Shown: one piece after another, positions 48,701-56,500 of the stretch
Numbering within the stretch: the first letter of the stretch is position 1
Layout of the letters: every line of letters starts with the position of its first letter
From: Saturnia japonica
Taxonomy: Eukaryota > Arthropoda > Insecta > Lepidoptera > Saturniidae
DNA length: 64,000 nt
Direction of reading: 5' to 3'
NCBI GenBank assembly: GCA_033032175.1
Contig: CM065304.1
Span: 28,712,653 to 28,776,652 of the forward strand
The notes under the pieces: generated by a model
The model's input: the letters and a program-made list of their open reading frames with translations, nothing else
What the model was told of the DNA's origin: nothing
Databases searched by the model: none
Translations under genes and position numbers: made by a program

Positions 48701-48940
48701 GTCAGGAGCGAGCTGGCAGTGTCTTCCGAGCCATCTGTTAGCAGCGCTTCTTCCAATTCCTACAATATTATTCACAATTATACATGAAATTTGTTAATTA
48801 TAAACCAGATCGGTTAGTGTAAGTGTACTCACTTCGATGTCAAAATCCAAAAGATCGAACGCAGTTCTGAACAGAGAACAAAAGTACGCGATGCTGGGTA
48901 CTTCCCACCATGACTGCATATACAACCGTGAGAAATTCAT
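23049..48940 (-). CDS. CECR2: CECR2/dikar-like bromodomain chromatin-remodelling protein (complete, 9 exons)
   Basis: Seen: nine exons with GT/AG borders join in one frame: 48833-48940, 48634-48759, 48116-48321, 46624-46959, 34790-34993, 33692-33952, 32602-32864, 32316-32513, 23049-27799; 6,453 nt, 2,150 residues. The start ATG at 48940 has an in-frame TGA just upstream. Residues ~10-147 form a DDT-like region ([22 protein letters not shown] followed by [14 protein letters not shown], the WHIM1-type motif). A lysine-rich linker follows. The bromodomain covers ~420-520, with a WPF shelf, YAPNYY, PMDL and the acetyl-lysine-binding Asn in RLYNG. The tail of ~1,580 residues is low-complexity, Lys/Ser-rich at its start, with a Q6 run. 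Known: CECR2 pairs with the ISWI ATPase in the nucleus and reads acetylated histones. Odd: an 11.6-kb transposon-filled intron 4 and a tandem duplication in the tail. An additional 5' non-coding exon cannot be excluded. Confidence 0.93.
24270..25049 (-). repeat. In-frame tandem duplication inside CECR2-like exon 9
   Basis: Two abutting units, 24657-25049 (131 codons) and 24270-24656 (129 codons), both begin NP(D/A)DRK(V/I)NGE and end PSSVAI(N/D)F. By eye they are about 85% identical at protein level, with two single-codon gaps. The frame is kept throughout. Confidence 0.95.
27891..27969. repeat. Short inverted repeat (MITE remnant)
   Basis: tccactaatgcggag at 27,891-27,905 is mirrored by ctccgcatcagtgga at 27,955-27,969, one mismatch. 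Further gcgga-rich sequence continues to about 28,060, suggesting a hAT-like MITE fragment in intron 8. Confidence 0.5.
28621..29055 (-). mobile_element. Helitron, minus orientation
   Basis: Left edge ACTAGctgtgcctgcggcttcgc is the inverse of a ...gcaggcacagCTAG|T 3' terminus. The body (aaagacaaaaatgcttattg, later gtatatacttt-atat, tttagtaaaaagtt) is shared with 51,603-52,045. The 5' end is not defined. A 66-codon open frame within is not meaningful. Confidence 0.65.
29200..29900 (+). pseudogene. Decayed LINE ORF2 C-terminal fragment
   Basis: Readable with stops: [16 protein letters not shown], then (after a TGA for Trp) [20 protein letters not shown] and LVGCTVLL. The CxxC...H...C zinc-knuckle-like pattern is that of a LINE C-terminal region. 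The clade is uncertain; upstream sequence to 29,200 is too decayed to read. Confidence 0.5.
30748..31419 (-). mobile_element. Foldback MITE family copy A
   Basis: About 670 bp. TIR tccgacaag...gagcgacc on the left and its inverse (gtcgcgcacgaacttgtcg) on the right. The interior matches copies B (32,966) and C (56,873) in reverse orientation, including acgtaagtaggtaa and cagtacactaaagta. No coding frame of its own. Confidence 0.75.
32316..32513 (-). CDS. CECR2: CECR2-like exon 8 (bromodomain end)
   Basis: Continues [20 protein letters not shown], the last bromodomain helix, then a Ser/Lys-rich tail ([12 protein letters not shown]). The intron to exon 7 is only 88 bp. Confidence 0.93.
32602..32864 (-). 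CDS. CECR2: CECR2-like exon 7 (bromodomain, first part)
   Basis: Encodes [44 protein letters not shown] and [11 protein letters not shown]: helix Z, the WPF shelf, the ZA loop and the conserved Asn of a CECR2-class bromodomain. Ends in phase 1. Confidence 0.95.
32966..33613 (+). mobile_element. Foldback MITE family copy B
   Basis: About 648 bp. The ends tccgacaagttcgtacgcga and, inverted, ttcgacaagttcgtgcgcga match over about 21 bp. Subterminal parts are also inverted copies of each other (gcgagggcg, cacagtacactaaagta). It fills most of CECR2 intron 6, whose exon borders are not disturbed. Confidence 0.8.
33692..33952 (-). CDS. CECR2: CECR2-like exon 6
   Basis: 87 codons of Ser/Lys/Pro-rich linker ([18 protein letters not shown]) before the bromodomain. 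Acceptor TTTTAG and donor GTAAGTG are both good, and the phases (2 in, 2 out) fit both neighbours. Confidence 0.8.
34790..34993 (-). CDS. CECR2: CECR2-like exon 5
   Basis: 68 codons of charged, probably helical linker ([20 protein letters not shown], then Glu/Lys-rich). It is joined across the 11.6-kb intron by matching phase (CG|A). Sequence conservation is weak here; the call rests on phase, splice sites and position. Confidence 0.75.
35219..35420 (-). mobile_element. Helitron 3' end, minus orientation
   Basis: ACTAGctggcgcccacaattt is the inverse of a ...gggcgccagCTAG|T terminus. Following sequence resembles Helitron body but has no firm 5' limit. The rest to 36,330 shows nothing recognisable. 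Confidence 0.5.
36330..36420 (+). mobile_element. LINE 3' UTR fragment
   Basis: ggatgttttccgaaccggt and cataagtgccttcttag match the 3' UTR of the LINE at 59.85-59.95 kb. Only about 90 bp remain. Confidence 0.65.
37389..38680 (+). pseudogene. Tc1/mariner-superfamily transposase with long D-E spacing, copy 1
   Basis: About 430 codons with a few frame breaks. ATG start [15 protein letters not shown], then a second HTH piece [19 protein letters not shown] after a 1-nt loss. The catalytic region from 37,747 has [15 protein letters not shown] (first D), [16 protein letters not shown] (second D), and after another frameshift [18 protein letters not shown] and [17 protein letters not shown] (E). About 80 residues lie between the second D and E, far more than the 34 of classic Tc1, and near the DD82E (Sailor) group. 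A Trp-to-stop change (CCTGAAAATTGA) precedes [20 protein letters not shown]. TIRs were not found. Confidence 0.8.
38684..40800 (+). pseudogene. Non-LTR retrotransposon (Jockey/CR1-like LINE), decayed
   Basis: An ORF1 end is readable ([19 protein letters not shown], later [19 protein letters not shown]). ORF2 starts at 39,198 with an endonuclease domain ([28 protein letters not shown]). After an internal deletion near 39,690 come RT pieces: [36 protein letters not shown] and NISYADEMV, where the YxDD catalytic pair reads YADE. The C-terminal [39 protein letters not shown] and [14 protein letters not shown] follow. Many frameshifts; inactive. Confidence 0.78.
41100..41570 (+). repeat. 134-bp satellite, array 1
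   Basis: Two units starting aaaccgctca at 41,314 and 41,448 (period 134), preceded by a partial unit from about 41,100. Units contain tttggtttgtcg, tatatccaataa and cccgacagggtcgcaacca. The array stops at an ACTAG Helitron edge at 41,572. Confidence 0.85.
41573..42490. mobile_element. Helitron segment(s) interrupting the satellite, 3' ends facing outward
   Basis: The left edge is an inverted 3' terminus (ACTAGctgtaccccacggtt). The right edge is a direct 3' terminus: hairpin ggtcg-aattt-cgacc, 12 nt, then CTAG at 42,487-42,490 followed by T. Two Helitrons in opposite orientation, or one inserted in the other, are implied. The right-hand one (about 42,130-42,490) has an inverted partner at 57,827-58,740. 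A reading frame in 42,067-42,258 is fortuitous. Confidence 0.7.
42525..43067 (+). repeat. 134-bp satellite, array 2
   Basis: Four units with aaacc starts at 42,531, 42,666, 42,800 and 42,934 (periods 135, 134, 134). The last three are nearly identical, sharing cagaattagcccgt in place of cggaattagccggt. Overlapping open frames on both strands follow the repeat period and are not genes. Confidence 0.93.
43068..43308 (+). mobile_element. Short repeat element (tgtagcgacatc family), copy 1, inside the satellite
   Basis: About 240 bp beginning gtgtagcgacatctatc and ending cctcctaca. It splits the satellite between tatgatg and atgataaacc. Shares acgacgcatcctacatcgcg, accgttgggcagctgcccgc and ctcccttttcaatagt with 56,603-56,776. 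It may use tiny TIRs (tgtag/ctaca); the class is unknown. Confidence 0.65.
43309..43640 (+). repeat. 134-bp satellite, array 3
   Basis: Units with aaacc starts at 43,313, 43,449 and 43,582; the last is partial. Same family as arrays 1 and 2, more diverged. Confidence 0.85.
44052..45330 (-). pseudogene. Mariner (DD34D) element, nearly intact but with a stop and a frameshift
   Basis: 1,279 bp with about 28-bp TIRs (gtctttacctatgaaattgc at both ends). The transposase on the minus strand starts near 45,114 ([20 protein letters not shown]). It has a good HTH region ([35 protein letters not shown]) and [20 protein letters not shown] (first D), then a TGA stop after [28 protein letters not shown] (second D) and YSPDLAPT follow, where loss of one base shifts the frame just before the third D. 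C-terminal residues are readable in the new frame. Distinct subgroup from the 12.5- and 19-kb mariners. Confidence 0.88.
45690..46135 (+). mobile_element. Helitron, interrupted near its 3' end
   Basis: Body with the common tattataaaattgtgaaagt and aagcttaaatggctgcaaag motifs, ending gtgcgcatcagCTAG|T at 46,133-46,137 (CTAG begins at 46,136 minus a base of uncertainty). A 118-bp LINE tail lies at 46,006-46,123 inside it. Confidence 0.6.
46006..46123 (+). mobile_element. 118-bp 5'-truncated LINE tail with 9-bp target duplication
   Basis: Encodes the last residues of the same LINE as at 57.9 kb ([16 protein letters not shown] end) and its atttatgtatgtatgt tail. gagtgcgca occurs directly before (45,997-46,005) and directly after (46,124-46,132), a target-site duplication. 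Confidence 0.85.
46624..46959 (-). CDS. CECR2: CECR2-like exon 4
   Basis: Starts by completing Gly of the LRVEPLG motif and continues [21 protein letters not shown] lysine-rich stretch and [18 protein letters not shown] follow, as in CECR2. Ends in phase 2 at GTAAGT. Confidence 0.92.
48116..48321 (-). CDS. CECR2: CECR2-like exon 3
   Basis: Begins [12 protein letters not shown] directly after an AG, so this Met is internal. It carries [20 protein letters not shown] and SLRVEPLG, the most conserved stretch of the N-terminal half, and ends in phase 2 at GTAAG. Confidence 0.92.
48634..48759 (-). CDS. CECR2: CECR2-like exon 2
   Basis: 42 codons, phase 0 at both ends, after a 73-bp intron. It begins [10 protein letters not shown] and contains [16 protein letters not shown], matching the DDT-like helical region of CECR2. 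Confidence 0.88.
48833..48940 (-). CDS. CECR2: CECR2-like exon 1 (start exon)
   Basis: 36 codons, ending in phase 0 at a GTGAGT donor. The first Met is followed by eight residues and then [15 protein letters not shown], which matches the N-terminal start of the CECR2 homology. An in-frame TGA lies directly before the ATG, so this start needs no upstream coding exon. A second in-frame ATG lies at codon 8. An AG also sits directly before the Ser codon, so splicing from an upstream exon into codon 10 remains possible. Confidence 0.82.
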
Positions 48941-50497
48941 TCAGACATCACTTTAGAGATTTTGTTTCCGAAAAACACTCATCTAATAACTTGTCTCATC
49001 GGAATCCACCTAAAATACCAATAAAAGATGGAAACATAACCTGAAACGCCTTAAGAAGTCCCCATCCGCCTTTGTATCATTGATTTAAACTTATTTTCAT
49101 ATTGATAATGTACTTTTTCACTATTTTTATTGATGAAAAGGGTGTCTTTATTGATGTACGGAAAAGACACCTATATGCGTTGTGTATCACTACACAAACG
49201 CCATAACAGTTCACTACACCTACCTCTATGATGTGATTCACATAAAAATGTGAATTAATGTTTGCCAGCACATTACAGATGTACAATCACTATACGATTA
49301 CATTTGTTTATATTCCATTGTAATAACTTTCTATTAAAATTGTTATTTCTAACTTTTTCCTTCAAAAAAATCTTATGAGAAATAAAAAGATCGCAACGGA
49401 AGTTGTTTTTTCCTTAATTTGAGACCATAGATAAAATACAATCCATTTCTGTAATTTGTCTCTACCTAGTTTAGTTATCGAGCGTGGGCATCATTGCCAT
49501 CCTAAATATTACAATTACAAAATTATTTTGTTTGTTGCAATAATTTCATGAAGTACGTCAGGTACGTCTGTACGTTAGGGTTCGCAACCGTACGATAATC
49601 GCTGCCTTCGTACAAGATGTACGATAGCACATGACTATCATAATTTGATAATTCTGAGAATTATTTTCTGGGTCGAAGGCGGAAAAAAGGGAGTTAAAAT
49701 AAAAGGTTATTTCGAGGCTAAGGCACTCGAGGAGCTAAAACAAGTTCCTCCGGAACGGAAATCGAAAAGATCGATAGTTCTGATCCAAACATGATAAATT
49801 TCAAGTCGCTGGTACGTTAAGTGACGCTCTTCAGGTTGTGAACCATAGGTTAATATGAATAAACGGAAATTGTGAACCCTGACGTCAAATCAAAGCAAAG
49901 AGGATGTCTTAAAATAAAATAAATAAGTTCGTATGTCAATATTTTAATAAATTTATGTTTTTCTTTTGAAATTTCCTGCCAAATAATTCAAAAATAAATA
50001 TATAAGAAAAAGAGTGCCATGGTAAGTAAATATCCGCTAGGCATCTGAAATACCTGCTTAACAGAGATAAATCTACTTATTATGTTAAATAATAAAATGG
50101 TTCATTGAATAGTATAAAATGGTATACAATATCTGAGCACTAAATTAATTTATTGAAAATCTTTGAAAAACAACTTATTTATTACAACAATAACAAAGTA
50201 GATCTTACCACACCACATATTTAAAACAATATAATAATAATATTAGGCATATTATAGCTAATTGACAATAGGTGCAATTACTAAATTTGTTTATAATTAA
50301 AATATCTAATGAAGCCATTTATGTAATTAATGTGTTTGTAGTTTGTTTATTTTGGGTGAACTGATCTTTGGCCTGCATTTACACATTTACCTTAGAGGAC
50401 AACAAATTTATGAAGTGTTAATCATAGGAGTAATTTAGGTACATTGTTGTGATTTTATAATATTTTATCAGTTATTATTGTAATTTTAAAGGTGACC
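48941..50497. promoter_or_regulatory. Intergenic region between divergent CECR2-like and RalGPS-like genes
   Basis: 1,557 bp separate the two predicted start codons, which point away from each other. No clear TATA box or initiator could be assigned on either strand. The stretch should hold both 5' UTRs and promoters. GC is slightly raised near 49,540-49,870, where short repeated motifs (gtacgt, ggttcgcaac) occur. Shared regulation is inferred from geometry only. Confidence 0.4.
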
Positions 50498-50548
50498 ATG
50501 CCCCGAGACATTTTAAGTGACAGTTTGGCAGTTTTAAGGATTATTGAG
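50498..50548 (+). CDS. RALGPS: RalGPS-like exon 1 (putative start)
   Basis: 17 codons, [17 protein letters not shown], ending in phase 0 at a GTACAC donor and fitting the phase of exon 2. The ATG context is GTGACCATGC. The donor is weak and the peptide unconserved, so this start is inferred. An AG just upstream (AAAG|GTGACC) would also allow a preceding untranslated exon. Confidence 0.55.
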
Positions 50549-53500
50549 GTACACCCCTTTTATTATTAATGATAATAATAATATTCTTAATATTTTTATA
50601 TTAATAATCTTTTAACATTAAAAAAAAAAAAAATTGTATGTATGTTTGTTAAAAGTAAATAAATTTCCAATTTTTAAAGCTAATAATGACCATTACCACG
50701 TATATGTATTAGAGTGACCTAAAAAACAATGGTTTTTGATAAGTTCTCAATAGTTTATTAACACAGTTTAAGAATTCTCACTAAGAATCAACTAGGTGTT
50801 TACTTTTTATTCATTAGAAAATGACAAGGATTTTATTTTTATTGGTTTTAAGTTATAAGTTACTTATAAGTATTCTGAGATTTTAAAGTTAATATTTCAT
50901 TTTATAGAAGTTACTCAAAATATTTTTCATTACTAAAGTAACATACCTTATATGTTTTTAAACAACCTGTAAATATAAGTATTATACAATTTTGTAAACT
51001 TAAAAAAAAATCAAAATTAAAAATAATATTGTAATTTTTTAACCATTCTAGAATTAAAATAATTTAAACATACTTTTTTTATCATGTTGGGTTTTGGTGA
51101 GAATTCTCAAAATATGTTTATTTAAAATATTTTCATGTAAGATGTGTGAAAAATTATTTTTGCCCATCCTAATTTATATTTAATATAATTTTTTTTTTTC
51201 TGAATATAGCATGATGATGAAGAGTATTGGCCTCTGGAAGATAAGCCATGCAAACTAAACACTCAAAAGTTGTCCAACATACCCTTCAATAGTCAGCAAA
51301 GCTTAACAAAAGATGATTGTGCTTGCTATTATAACTATGGGTAAGTTAGTGATAAATTAGCATTAAGTAATTTTCATGTACACCAATTAAATTCCTATAA
51401 TTCTGTATCTTAATATGAGATCTATAGAATTTTAAATTCTAGGTTCAAGTGCAAGATACTAGAATCTTCTTTGCTTAGTATTTTTCTTATGTCAATAGTA
51501 ATTAAATTACTGCTGCTATAAGGAGGGAGAGAGAACTTTATTACTTCAACAATTTTATATAGTTGTAATTTGTGGTATTTTAATTTTGGACTACATAGAG
51601 GTAAGTGTGGATTACAGAATACCGTCAATGGGACAGACATAAAGCAAGCTACTTCTGCTCCCTGTTATTTCAAAGACAAAAATGCTTATTGTGGGTAATC
51701 TTTAGAAGATAAACGTATGCTTTTGCTGATTTTTTTGTAGGTATTTTTAAGATCTATAATTTTTTATAATTCGTTATATATTGTATTGTTTACTCAGCGT
51801 AAGCCATTTAAGCCCTCGAATTGATTCATCGTGACCATTTTTTTTAATATGTGCGAAACCCTAATTATTTTTCTAAAATAAAAGTAGCCTAAGATATTCC
51901 TTAAAATATCAGTTATCTGCCAGTGAAAGTTCCGACAAAATCGGTCCGCCCGTTTCAGAGATTACCCCAAACAAACAGATAGACAATAATTTTAAATTCG
52001 TTTTTTTTTTTATAGATACCGTATATACTTTGATATGCATTTAGTAAAAAGTTGTTATTTTGACATTACAAACAAACAATTCAATTTTATTAATTGTATA
52101 GATAGATTGTTATTTTAATACTGTTAGTATTTATACATATAGAACTCCTCTATTATATTGAAGAAAGTAATTATAATTATCGTTAGTATAATTCTAATAA
52201 ATTATAGTCATGGAGAAAGCGGAGGTAATAGGCAACATGATCCAATATATCAATACAAAACAAGCAGCTTGCCAGCTGCTTCCTCAAAGAACCAAACCTG
52301 GGATGATATAGTCCGTTCAGCTATGAGATTAACCCCGGAAGACATTGGGAACCAATTGACTTTGCTGGATTTGCCATGTTTCAAATCTATCAAGCCAGAG
52401 GAACTAACAACATGCGGTTGGACTAAATTGAACAAGTTGACTATTGCTCCAAATGTTGTTGCATTTACAAAGAGATTCAACAGGGTTAGTTGAAATCAAA
52501 TTTTATAATCTTTATATCTCAATTTTTGATAGACTCCATGGTTCTATTTTTTTCTCATGTGCCAGAAATATAAATGTAATAGTCATTTCTATATCAAACT
52601 ATAAATCACTCTTTTTGCGTTAATCTTTTTTGCTCCTTTATTTACATTATAAATTAATATATGGAGGAAATATTATTGAAAATAAAATTGTTCAGAACAT
52701 ATTCAATTTTCATTTTACTAATTATAATTTGTTTAATGTTTTCTTATTTAAGGTTGTGATTTCAAGCCCTGCCATATAAATAGAGATGCTTTGAAAATTT
52801 ACTTTTTGGATAGTTCAACGTATTTTTATATGCTTGTAATCAGGCAAATATTAATTTAATTTATGGAATATCAAACTGAGATATAATGCTTTTTTTTTTA
52901 AACATTGTATTTCACCACAATCTTACCTGATGAAGATGTGGCCTAAGATGATGGTGATGGTGATGGATGCGCAGGGGGCCTGGCTCTTAAATTCCGCCTC
53001 TGGAACTCATCTATGCATGTATCATGTATCCTTGGCTACAGATTTTATACTTGAAGGTGGTTACTAGCTATATGGATTATAAAAAAATATCGTACAATCA
53101 TGTCACAGTTTCATTACAATATTTTCCTTTACCAAAAGCTTTAATATCATTGCAGGATTCGAATCTCCTTCAGTCACTATGTTGTTTAACTATATAAAAC
53201 TGTGCTATCGCGCAGCTTCAAAACATTCAAGTAATAAAGTTTAATTAACATTCTAAACAATTTCGGTCTAGTATAATAATGTAAACATATAAAATGGGGA
53301 AAAGGTACTCCAGAGTGCCTGTTAACTGGATCGTGTTTTTATAGTATTTCGGCAAATTAATATACAGTCCCTTAGGGTGTATGCACAGTACAATCCAAAC
53401 ACAACGGCAACCACCGAGAGAACGAAATCCATCGTCGGTAGTCGCCGCCATGTTATGCTTGAAGGCTCCGATGTCGTAAGAAGGAAGGAACATAATCGCT

Positions 53501-56500
53501 AGATGATAGTCCTTCAATTTCATGGTTTGACAAAGTCAAGACGTAGAGAACTTTTTAATTCGGTCTAGACAAGGAAATGACAATGCAATTGGTTTAAAAT
53601 ATTACCAATTAAACTCAATCAGGGCAGTAGTATTTGTTTATTTGAACCCTCGTTCATCCCATCCTATTTCACTTTGATTGTTTGCCATTTATCTTTTTCT
53701 TTAACAATGTTGGCATATCCATGTGACACAGTAAAACATTCGCAAAATAAACTGAATAATTCGGTCATCCTTTAATCAACAATTAACAGAACTGCTGCCT
53801 GTCTCTACCAATAATAAAATTAAATCGTATTGTGATAAAATGTTTAATTATTACATTTGATAATATACTATTATGATATACTCAGATATATTTATTACTT
53901 GATATGTTATGTAAAAATATGTTGTAGGTCAGTTTTTGGACAGTACAAGAAATTCTTAACGGGCAGTCAACGAAAGCAAGAGCAGAAATATTGGCACATT
54001 TCATTAAAGTTGCAAAGAAGCTACACGAACTAAATAATTTACATTCTCTGTTTGCTGTTATATCGGCTTTAAATAGTGCCAGTATTTATAGGTGAGTGAA
54101 TATTATTACAATTTTCAAATCCATTTAATATTTAGTTCTTCAATCATTACATATCGAGGCGACAGTACACATTAATATTGATTGACACACCTTTGGCAAT
54201 CATTCCACGTTAGGCGATCAGCTTTTTCACTGTCGATTAAGTAAAACATGAGTTAATTGGCTGTGATAATTAAGTTTTATCTAAGGAATTAAGAAAATCA
54301 ATAAACCCTATTTGTTAATACCAAAGCTACTGTCTGTTTGGGAAATGTGTCTGATATGGAGAAATAGTTTTCCTTTGATATTGATTTACACATAATTTTC
54401 AATATGTTTACATAAACGTACCTATAATTATATAATAAATCATCTTAGACACTTTTTTTTAATTCATATAGTAGTAATAACACGCAAGAAATTCTTTTAG
54501 TTTGAATTCCCTTTTTCACTTTTTTATTTGTGTTACTAGATTTTAAAATTATTTGATGTATCGGAATATTACGTGTAAGTGTATATACACACCTATAAAT
54601 AAAATTTAGCACAGCATTTGTATAAAATAATTATTTTCATTTTAGTACAACTGAAATATTTAATAAGAGCTTGTTTTATAAAAGGTTTCAATCAATCATT
54701 TCTTTTTCTCATTCTTCTCAGCATACCCTTTAATTTCATATCCATATCATGAGATGCATTAAAGATAACTGGTCAGCACTCTTTGGGAGTCCACCATATT
54801 TGATTTAGAATGGCGTCAATTATCTAACTATGTATTGTCATCGAAACTAAACGTGTATGCAAAATTTTTGCTAAATCGGTTGGGGATAACTGTTTTATAA
54901 TGTAGTTGCAAGATTTGACCCAAACTAAGAAGGCAATATAAATAAAATCTTGTAAAAACAGGAAACTCTGATAAACTACATTTATCTAATAACAAGAACA
55001 TTCTTTAATTTTTTACATTATTTTAGGTTTCATCCATTTTAAAAAAATGTGTTTTTTTTTCTTTTGGTTGATTGGTGTCATCATACACATATTTTAAGCA
55101 GGATTTTAACTGAAACAGTTTAGGAACTAGGCTAAAATAGTTCCATATTACATTGTTTTTGTTGTTGTGTTCCACAGGTTAACGAAAACATGGGCTTGTT
55201 TACCGAAAAAAGATAAACAACAGTTTGATAAGCTTGCGGAGCTGTTTGGAGAGAGAGATAACTGGATCACGCTCAGAGAGTATTTGAGATCCGTAGCCTT
55301 ACCTTGCATACCGTATCTTGGTAAATAAAATTATTACATCTTATTTATTGTGTCCAAAAAAAAACATTGTTTTGTTATATATTTCTTTACAAGAAATCAA
55401 TATTCACAAATCTTTTCCAGTAAATATGAACTGGTTAATTTATCTTATTTCCTTTGAATATATATTTGTCTGGATTCCTAGTCCGGCGTTTCAAAGGAGT
55501 ATTTTTCATTGTTATGAAATTCAGAGTATAAATGTATTTTTGGTCTCGCAATTATAATTTAAAATGGCGTTTGTGTCATTATACTTTGCAAAAACTACTC
55601 CCTACAAAAAATATGAATAACATGATTACATTCATATAAATAAGTCACTTAAATTCATATATACAATTATAATTATTATTTTATAAAAATGAAGACGTCA
55701 TTTTTTATCAGTATTGCTGTTATATAAGCATTGAAATTCCCTCTGACGGATAAATACTATTCAACTATATATACTGTATGGGTTGAAATTACGTGGATAA
55801 ATATATACTTTTTGGGTAGTTGGCTATATTGAAAGGGGGTGGTAAGAACTCCGTACTGCATTTACGTATTACCATTAAGTCTGTGCTCGTTAGGTTCGTT
55901 TCGATGAGTATTTAGTTGTTAGTACCTGATCAGGGTCGTATGACGGAATAAGGAACAGATCACAGGAACTCCTCAATGCCATATCGCAAAAACATTGAGT
56001 TTGTACTCATTAGGTTCGTCTCTGTGAGTATTTAATTGGCAGATCCTGATCAGGGTCTCAAGATCTAGCAACGAACTGGTCACAGAACTCTTCAATGCCT
56101 TAACGCTAGAACATTGAATGTGTTCTCGTTAGGGGCAATCCAAAAGAAATTTACTATGACGGGTTTATTTCCATATGTAGGGTGGTTGCGATCTCGCGAT
56201 CCCTACCATACCACTTCATTACTGGATATAATTACATCAGCTGATCTTGGAACACGACATACAACAAGTATAGCCATCTAAGTGTGTCACTGTGGCTGGT
56301 GTATGGTAGTCGCGTAGGGTGTGAGTAGCACTAAAGACATTCACAAAGTATGAGGCACGGTTAATTTACCGATATTGTGTGATATATGTGACTTTTTAAA
56401 TTACTGATTTTCATATACGAAATATTACGCGGACGGGGTCGTAGGCACAACTAGTATGTAATATAAAACCATAAATGTTTTAACTTGGTACCCCCTGTAC

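Noticed and set aside
52158..52207. Apparent start [17 protein letters not shown] giving a signal peptide to the RalGPS-like exon
   Set aside because: It is intron sequence read through the acceptor. The ATTATAG|T border at 52,208 joins in frame to exon 2, and RalGPS proteins are cytosolic.
55318..55557. 79-codon frame directly after RalGPS-like exon 5
   Set aside because: It starts inside the splice donor GTAAAT and has intron-like composition. The phase match to exon 6 shows that splicing occurs here.
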